Source: Tribonema minus (taxonomy: Eukaryota; Sar; Xanthophyceae; Tribonematales; Tribonemataceae). From it: a stretch of 64,000 nt of DNA. Of this stretch, positions 58,181 through 64,000 are shown in pieces (position 1 is the first letter of the stretch; every line of letters starts with the position of its first letter). Under the pieces are notes generated by a model. It did not search any database, was not told where the DNA came from, and saw only the letters and a program-made list of their open reading frames with translations. Location: the NCBI GenBank assembly GCA_017506865.1, contig JAFCMP010000001.1, positions 1,550,001 through 1,614,000 on the forward strand, read 5' to 3'. A program made the translations under genes and the position numbers.

Positions 58181-61100
58181 ATGAACCAGCTAGACGAAGC
58201 TGATGCCGCTGCCGCCTCTGGCGGAGACAGCGGCGGCGCTGTGATGAGAGGCCGACGCACCGCAAACAAGCCTGCAGTCAAGAAGCGAGCCCCTAAGCGC
58301 AAGAAAGATACCAGCAGCAGCAGCCCGGCAGTCGTCTACCATGCCACCCCCGGGCAGATGCCGCCTTCGGTCGTGCCGAACATGTTGGACCTCCTAAGTG
58401 TGATGGATTTGTGTGGTCTGGGGCGTGTCAGCAGGTAAGCAGAGCAGCAATGCCGTCATTTCAGGTCTGTCAATCAGAGACCAGATCCTGACCCTCGGAT
58501 TAGTTTGCCTGATCACGACACATCATGTGCCGTCCACATTCAAAGAGGAAAAGGTGATTGGCGATGCGGTGTTGAAGCTGGCATGTTCGCGCTGCAGCAC
58601 AACTCATTGTGGGCCGCGCTTGCCGCGCTAGTCTGATGTCCGCTCCCCTCAAAATCGCTCAGAATTGATCTGAGTCGCCCATGCTGATTGCAGCATGCCC
58701 CATGTCTGCTGCAGCATGTTGGGCTTGACCTGGTCACAAGACGCTGGGATGATCGACTTTTGCCAAGTCCCCCAGCGTCAACTTTCAAATCTTGCTCACA
58801 ACAATCTATCGAAGGCAAGGCACTGTTCACGCCCCAGTACAGTCAGTTCGAGTTCGTCGCCACGTGTATAGGCAAGCCTTGTGCTCGCAGCCATTGTGCA
58901 AATTTCCATGCGTGGGGATAGATCTTTCTCTTCCCTGGCTGCAGCCATTTCTGTGCCTTATTTGGCAACACAGCTTTCGGCACTACTACGTTCACCGATT
59001 TCGTGCTGTGCTCCCAGCACACGGCGCCCACGGGCGCTGCGAACGCCAGCACGCGCGCCAAGCGACGACCCTATCTGACGCCCGACTGCCGCCGCACATC
59101 ATCATACACTCACCGTCACACACCCCACGCCATAACTGCCGGCCCTCCGCGCCAGGGCCTGGCGCACGGAGAGCCAGCGCGAGTGCCACTATGCGCGCCG
59201 CGCGACGCCCGCCGCGCTCGACCCCTACGCCTTCTACGCACAAGACGAAGAGACGGGCGAGCGCACGGAGGAAGTCCCCTTCACAGAGCTCGGGGAGGCG
59301 CGGCTGGCGGGGCTGATTGAGGCGTGCGGAGCTTGGAGGGTGGTGGTGGCGCTGGCGTCGCGGCGCTGCGTGGGGTGCGGCGCGCGGACGGGGTGGTTCA
59401 GCTACTGCGCGTGCGCGCGCACGTGCGCCGCGTGCTTCCGCGCGCCCGCGGCGAAGCTGGGCAGCTTGAGCTACGCCAAGGTGCGTGCGCGTGTGGTGTG
59501 CGCATGCGCGCGCGGCAGCGACGTGGGTACCTATGTAATGAGGTTTTTGCGCTGCGTCGCGTGCGGCGTGCGCACGGGGTGGATCAGCTACTGCGCGTGT
59601 GCGCGCACGTGCGCCGCGTGCTTCCGCGCGCCCACGGCCAAGCTGTGCAGCGTGAGCTACACCAAGGTGAGTTGGGTTCGTGTGCGCATGCGCGCGCAGC
59701 GGCATGAGGGTAGGTATGTCATGAGGTATTTGGCGCTGCGTCGGGTGTGCCGTGTGCTTCCGCCGCCCCGCGGCGAAGCTGTGCAGCGTGAGCTACGCCA
59801 AGGTGCGCGCGCGTGTGTGGTCGTGTGGTGCGCAGCAAGAGCGCCACGCAAAGGCATGTGCCTATGCGTGGCGTCAGGAGGCGACGTGGCAACTGACGGT
59901 TTTCGTCGCACGGACGAAGTCGTGCCAAGGTGTGGGCTCGTCACTAGGCTCCATCCACATTCAGATACCGTTTAAACCACATTCAGCGAGCCATCATGTT
60001 GTGAGTGATGAGCTTCGTTGAGAGCAATCCCTAATCGCAACACTGGTTATGACATATGCTGTTTGTGCTGTTTCTGGGGTTTGGGCACAGTGCATGTTGC
60101 TGACTCCCCACTCCATCCCCCCATCTGCACCAACAACCGCTCCGTGTAACTGATACCGCCCATCTTGCCCAGATGCCTGCGAGCACTTTGCGAACGCAGC
60201 CATCCTCACCACTTGCGCTCTTGCCGTAACACACGCTATACATGCGCAGGCGCACTTCCTGCTCAGCGCCAGCCAGGAGGCGGAGCTCGTGACGCTCGTC
60301 GTGCCGGAGGCCGCGGAGTCCGGCTGCGTGGCGAACCGCAAGGCGTCGCTGCCCATCACGCACCTGGGGCGCGCGCGCGACAGTGCCATCAGGCGCTTCG
60401 GCTCCGAGGAGGTGACTGCCATGTTGTTCAAGTGAACTGGCAACTACAGTTGCAATTGTGGTCCCGAGGGCATCATGCACCTCTCGCGCGCCAGCGCCAT
60501 CGATCGATTCGGTTCTGAGGAGGTGACTCTGGTGTGTTGAAATTGCCAATTGTTGTGTTGAAATTGATCCGAGCATACTGTGTGCCTACGACATACATCC
60601 GTTGGATAGCATAGTACGGCGACTCTTGAACACGTGTCGTAGATGGCTGCATTGCGCAGCACGCTGCATGTTGGAAGGACAAAGTAAGTGCGCTGGCTTT
60701 GCATCAGGCGCTTCGGCTCCGAGGATGTGACTTCTATGTTGGTCAAGTTGACTTACAATTGCAGTTGCAGTAATGGTCCAGAGGGCATTAGGCACCCCGC
60801 GCGCGCCATCGCCATCAAGCGCTTCAGCTCCAAGGATGTGACTTCTATAGAGTTGGATTTGTGTCCTAGAAGTCAATTTAATCCAGAACGGAAAACTTTT
60901 GTGTTCAGTCTGCAGCGATGAGGGGGAATATACTGAAGTATGCGATTGGTCGGAGTGTACTGTTCACGCCTGAAGTGCGTCCGTTTTCCCTGAAGTGCGT
61001 CCGCTGCATCGTCTGCCCACGCGAAGGTTGCTTCACTGCTGAGCGCTGCTGCCGTGTCCGCCGCACCGGTGCCCTCTCCTGCAGGCGTTCGACGCGGAGA

Positions 61101-62517
61101 TGACGAGGCGCAGGTCCAAGGCGCAGGACGGTCACGACGCGCGCTACAGGGCTGCGCAGGTGGCGACGACGGAAGCGCGTGCCAGGGGCGACGCCTCGGC
61201 AGTCATCAAGTCCCCTTCGTCGCCGCGCATTCTGGGTGAGCATCGCTACGTCCTGCACAGACATTTGGCCCCCTTCATCCTTTGAAATCGGTGGTTTTCT
61301 GGGGGCTTGGGTGGGGCAGTTCCGCAGCCAGGGCAGTGTGAGCAAGTACCTCGCGAGTGCGCTGGTGCCTCACACCCGCCAGCTCTCCACCAGACCCCCC
61401 CTGGGCACTTGGCCGACACTGACTTGGGGCCACGGTTCCCGGACTCCTTCAGAGTTGCAATTGTTGCTCGGCACCCCTGCGGGGCACTCTGGAGCACCGC
61501 AGATGCCCCCACTAGTAACGCAAACGGCGGACGGTCGATGGCGTGCCCGATGTGCCCATCTTGCGCAGGCAGGACGCGCAGTGAATCTGGAGCTCGAGAA
61601 AAGGTCCCTGAAATGCCGGTCATGTAACTGACAAAATGACAGTCAGTTGAGAAATGTGGCTGTTTTTTTTAGTGGCAGCGCTCATCAAGGGTTTCCGCGC
61701 TCGGCCGCCCGAGATGCCCGGACAGCAGACCGCCCGCCTTATACTTCTAAAGGCGATGTTGCATCACGGTTCAGCCGCGGGCGGCAAATGATGTGCCTGT
61801 GTCAGCTCAATAGACTCACACCTTCCATCGTGCACGTACAGTGCGCTGCTGACTGACTGATCGCATGCACATGCACGCGTACACCGCAACCGACGCACGC
61901 TCAAGCAGTCCAGAAGGAACGCGATATGAGAACCCCCCTCCCCCGCGCCGTCCCGCTGCATCAAACTCACCACATCGCTGCAAGATGCCTAGCTCCTTCG
62001 TTTGTTGCGCGCTGCTAGCGCTGCCTCTATGACATCCCATCCGCTGCCTGCTCACGTCTCGGTTTGCGACAAAGTTTGCTGAGCACTGCGGCTCCACATG
62101 TGGCCCCCTCCCTGCTGTTCAGCTCCATGTGCGCGCTCAAGCAGTCCACCAGACGACGCAATATGCGAACCCCTCCCCCCCGCAGTCTCGCGGCATCGCG
62201 CACTCACCACCCCCCGGCGCGTGCCGCGCGCCTCGTGCCGCTGCCTACCTACACACCCCGCAGGCCTGGCCAACGAGACCAACTACGTCGGCGCCAACCA
62301 GGCGAGCGGCCACGTGTACGGCGCCAAGTACGGCCACGTCTTCGTCTCCGACGACGCCGACGAGGTGCGCGAGCGGCTCAGCGAGCTGCCGCCGCGGCTC
62401 AGCCAGTCCGCCGCCGTGCCGCCCGCGCTGCGCCCCGCCGCGTACTACCTGGACATGCAGCCGCTGCACGTGCTCGGCGTACTATTCGGCATTGAGATCG
62501 TCCAGGGGGACTACTGA
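58181..62517 (+). CDS. F-box-like protein with Cys-rich (zinc-knuckle) motif
   Basis: Five exons: 58181-58434, 59156-59480, 60250-60411, 61085-61235 and 62264-62517. They total 1146 nt, 381 residues, all junctions in phase. The N-terminus is low complexity and basic. About residues 66-88 (MLDLLSVMDLCGLGRVSR|AWR across the first splice) resemble an F-box helix pattern (LxxLsxxDLxxLxrVSRaWR). A Cys-rich knuckle follows at 156-178: CVGCGARTGWFSYCACARTC, then AACF (CxxC, CxC, CxxC). Then a segment (SYAKAHFLLSASQEAELVTL...) whose order of zinc knuckle and helix loosely recalls XPA-like zinc modules found in some F-box proteins. An RxxRSKAQD basic helix and a C-terminal segment ending GVLFGIEIVQGDY close the protein. 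Inferred role: substrate adaptor of an SCF ubiquitin ligase. The family assignment is tentative; the gene model is firmer than the function. Confidence 0.62.
59365..59940 (+). repeat. Donor-side echo array after F-box-gene exon 2
   Basis: The real donor is at 59481 (gtgcgt). Copies end with donors at 59667 (gtgagt), 59803 (gtgcgc) and a remnant at 59930 (gtgtgg). Copy 1 keeps the whole Cys-rich knuckle in frame (LRCVACGVRTGWISYCACAR, then TCAACF). Copy 2 keeps only the last part (VCRVLPPP frame-shifted; gcgtgagctacgccaag identical). Confidence 0.92.
60375..60850 (+). repeat. Donor-side echo array after F-box-gene exon 3
   Basis: The exon edge encoding SAIRRFGSEE with donor gtgact (60412) is copied three times, with donors at 60523, 60727 and 60838, all gtgact. 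Spacings are 111, 204 and 111 bp. The shared intron part includes aattgca/gttgcagt and a gagggcat(c/t)a block before each copy. Confidence 0.92.
61885..62205 (+). repeat. Two-copy repeat in F-box-gene intron 4
   Basis: A block of about 60 bp recurs at about 61893 and 62135: (c)gctcaagcagtcca, then acg(c/a)(g/a)atatg and gaacccc-C-rich. The interval is about 242 bp. A matching copy of the exon 5 start is not obvious. Confidence 0.65.
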
Positions 62518-62815
62518 GCGCTGCCGCCGCGGCTCAGCCAGTCCGCCGCCGTGCCGCCCGCGCTGCGCCCCGCCGCGCACTACCTGGACGCGCCGCCGCT
62601 GCACGTCCTCGGCATACTGTTCGGCATGGAGATCGTCCACGGGGACTATTGAGCGCTGATGATTCCTCCGGGGGGGGGGGGGGGGGGGGGGGCACGTAGC
62701 CATGCTCAGTGGCACGGGCGGTCCCTAGGTGCGCCGCCCCCCCCCGCACGTCATGATCCTCGGCTTGCTTTTTGGCATGGGCCATGTGCGCAGCAGCCTG
62801 AAGTTCCGGTGTGAC
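62385..62815 (+). repeat. Stop-codon echo array past the F-box-like gene
   Basis: The last 135 nt of the coding sequence, including the stop (LPPRLSQSAAVPPALRPAA to GDY*), is copied almost intact at about 62521-62652. The copy has its own in-frame TGA and reads LHVLGILFGMEIVHGDY. A third, eroded copy near 62741-62790 (cacgtcatgatcctcggctt) follows a run of about 23 G (62670-62692). Confidence 0.93.
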
Positions 62816-64000
62816 GTACGCGACGGCATTTTCCGGTGCGCGTGCGGAGGCGCTGCGCGCGGCACCCGTGCTGAGCGCTGGGGTGGGGCAGTGATGACAG
62901 CAGCGCTCCGCGCGCGTGCGGCGCGCAGATCGTGACCTGGCGCCCCCGGGGCCCCAACGCATGCGCGACTGTTCTGCGACAGGCCGATCATTTTGCAAGT
63001 TGAAGTTTGGAGTATCAAGAGAACGCGGGGAGGGGGCACCAGAGATGGCAGTGTAGGTGGCAGCTGCAGCTGCACAGCGCCTTGACTTGCGGTCACTGTC
63101 GAGGGGGGTCTGACACACTGCAAACTATCACCGCATTGCACCACAAAACCCAGCAAGCGATGACCGAACAGGAGCCTCGATTGAATGGGCAGGCAGTGTG
63201 CAAGAGCGGGGGAGGGGGGGGGGGATCAGCAGCGCGACATGCACGGCAAAAAAAGAACCAGCACGGTGTCGCACGAGAATTGTTGCTGGAGCACGCAGCA
63301 CTGGCACAGCAGCCAGAAGTTATGTATGTGAGGAGCTGCTGCCGTTCTGAATCACCCGCGTAGTCCAGCTGCATGCTGATGACCGCCTCCCGCACTGCCA
63401 GGCATCGGTCACTGGCAGGGCATCAAGCAAATGAGCCTGCAGCTGCCTGGGATGTCCATACAGGGGTGGACGTACGTTGATACTAAGCTATGTATGTACT
63501 GCCATTTGGTCATAATACGTGCTCGCATTGTGTCCATGCAAGGGGGGAGGAGAGTGGAACCGAGGCAAGCACGCCAGTGTGTAGGCTGCATACTGAGCGC
63601 GCCATGTTGCAAGGTGCAAGCATTCGATGAGAGGGGTGGTCCATACAATGCAGTTTTTTGATAATCATGCACGGCGATGATGGTCCTTGTGAACTGGCAG
63701 CGCTTGAGGGACATTTTGTGAACCTGTCTTGACGTGAACGCTTGAGGACGTTGTGTGAACCTGGCTTGAGGTGAAGTGAGCGCTTGGCTGGATGGCACAG
63801 TTGCTCGGTGGTGAGAGATCTACGTTTTTGTTGGTGGCGTTTTGCACATGGATGTCAACACGCATGTCCCGGAACTGGTGTGTGCGGACCCACTGGAGCT
63901 GCACCGCATGCGTTAAGCCATGACGTCCAGGTGATCTTCAAAAAAAGGTCTGCAGCGTTTCCGGGCAACGGGATGGCGACTGTAAGGGGGGGGAGATGCC
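62653..64000. other. Right-end region without a recognised gene
   Basis: Downstream of the F-box-like gene. Apart from the third stop-codon echo and G-rich runs (62670-62692 and near 63210-63222), I recognise nothing. Near 63700-63790 a gtgaacctg(t/g)cttgacgtgaa-like block is locally doubled (about 45 bp apart). Confidence 0.5.

Overview
This window is nuclear DNA of a eukaryote, most likely a GC-rich, intron-dense unicellular alga or related protist. Genes are split into many short exons with GT-AG and some GC-AG introns. Coding DNA carries alanine-, glycine- and glutamine-rich low-complexity stretches. Human-type (TTAGGG) telomere-like tracts lie scattered inside introns, and one gene is an FTO homologue, a family known mainly from vertebrates and marine algae. 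Nothing prokaryotic was found. The species cannot be named from this sequence.

Layout. (1) 1-2226, plus: 3' part of S-adenosylmethionine synthetase. (2) 3815-6678, minus: two-exon gene for a Cys-rich/Tudor-like protein with a C-terminal winged-helix-like domain; its intron holds a duplicated plus-strand exon-like element. (3) 6679-13900: no recognised gene. (4) 13901-24960, minus: complete 11-exon ALDH3-type aldehyde dehydrogenase (here ALDH3-B). (5) 26423-29643, minus: predicted multi-pass membrane protein. (6) 29735-39418, plus: second complete 11-exon ALDH3 gene (ALDH3-A), divergent from the membrane gene across about 90 bp. (7) 39419-46292: no confident gene, but a 290-bp unit repeated three times. 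(8) 46293-57662, plus: 12-exon FTO-type dioxygenase with all iron and 2-oxoglutarate ligands present. (9) 58181-62517, plus: five-exon F-box-like protein with a Cys-rich knuckle. Every assembled complete CDS (two ALDH3, FTO, F-box-like, Tudor-like) gives an uninterrupted frame.

The most striking feature is not a gene. At about 18 exon edges in five genes, the last (or first) 20-140 bases of the exon, together with the splice site and some adjoining intron, are repeated one to six times as progressively degenerate copies marching into the intron. Donor-side copies lie downstream, acceptor-side copies lie upstream, and stop-codon copies lie past the gene end. I call these exon-edge echo arrays. 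They account for much of the intron length here and often sit beside telomere-like tracts. The two ALDH3 paralogues share one such array and tract at the same intron position.

Functionally the genes look unrelated: methyl-donor synthesis, aldehyde oxidation (twice), oxidative nucleic-acid demethylation, probable ubiquitin-ligase substrate recognition and a probable chromatin factor. SAM synthetase and FTO both touch methylation, but nothing shows that they are linked.
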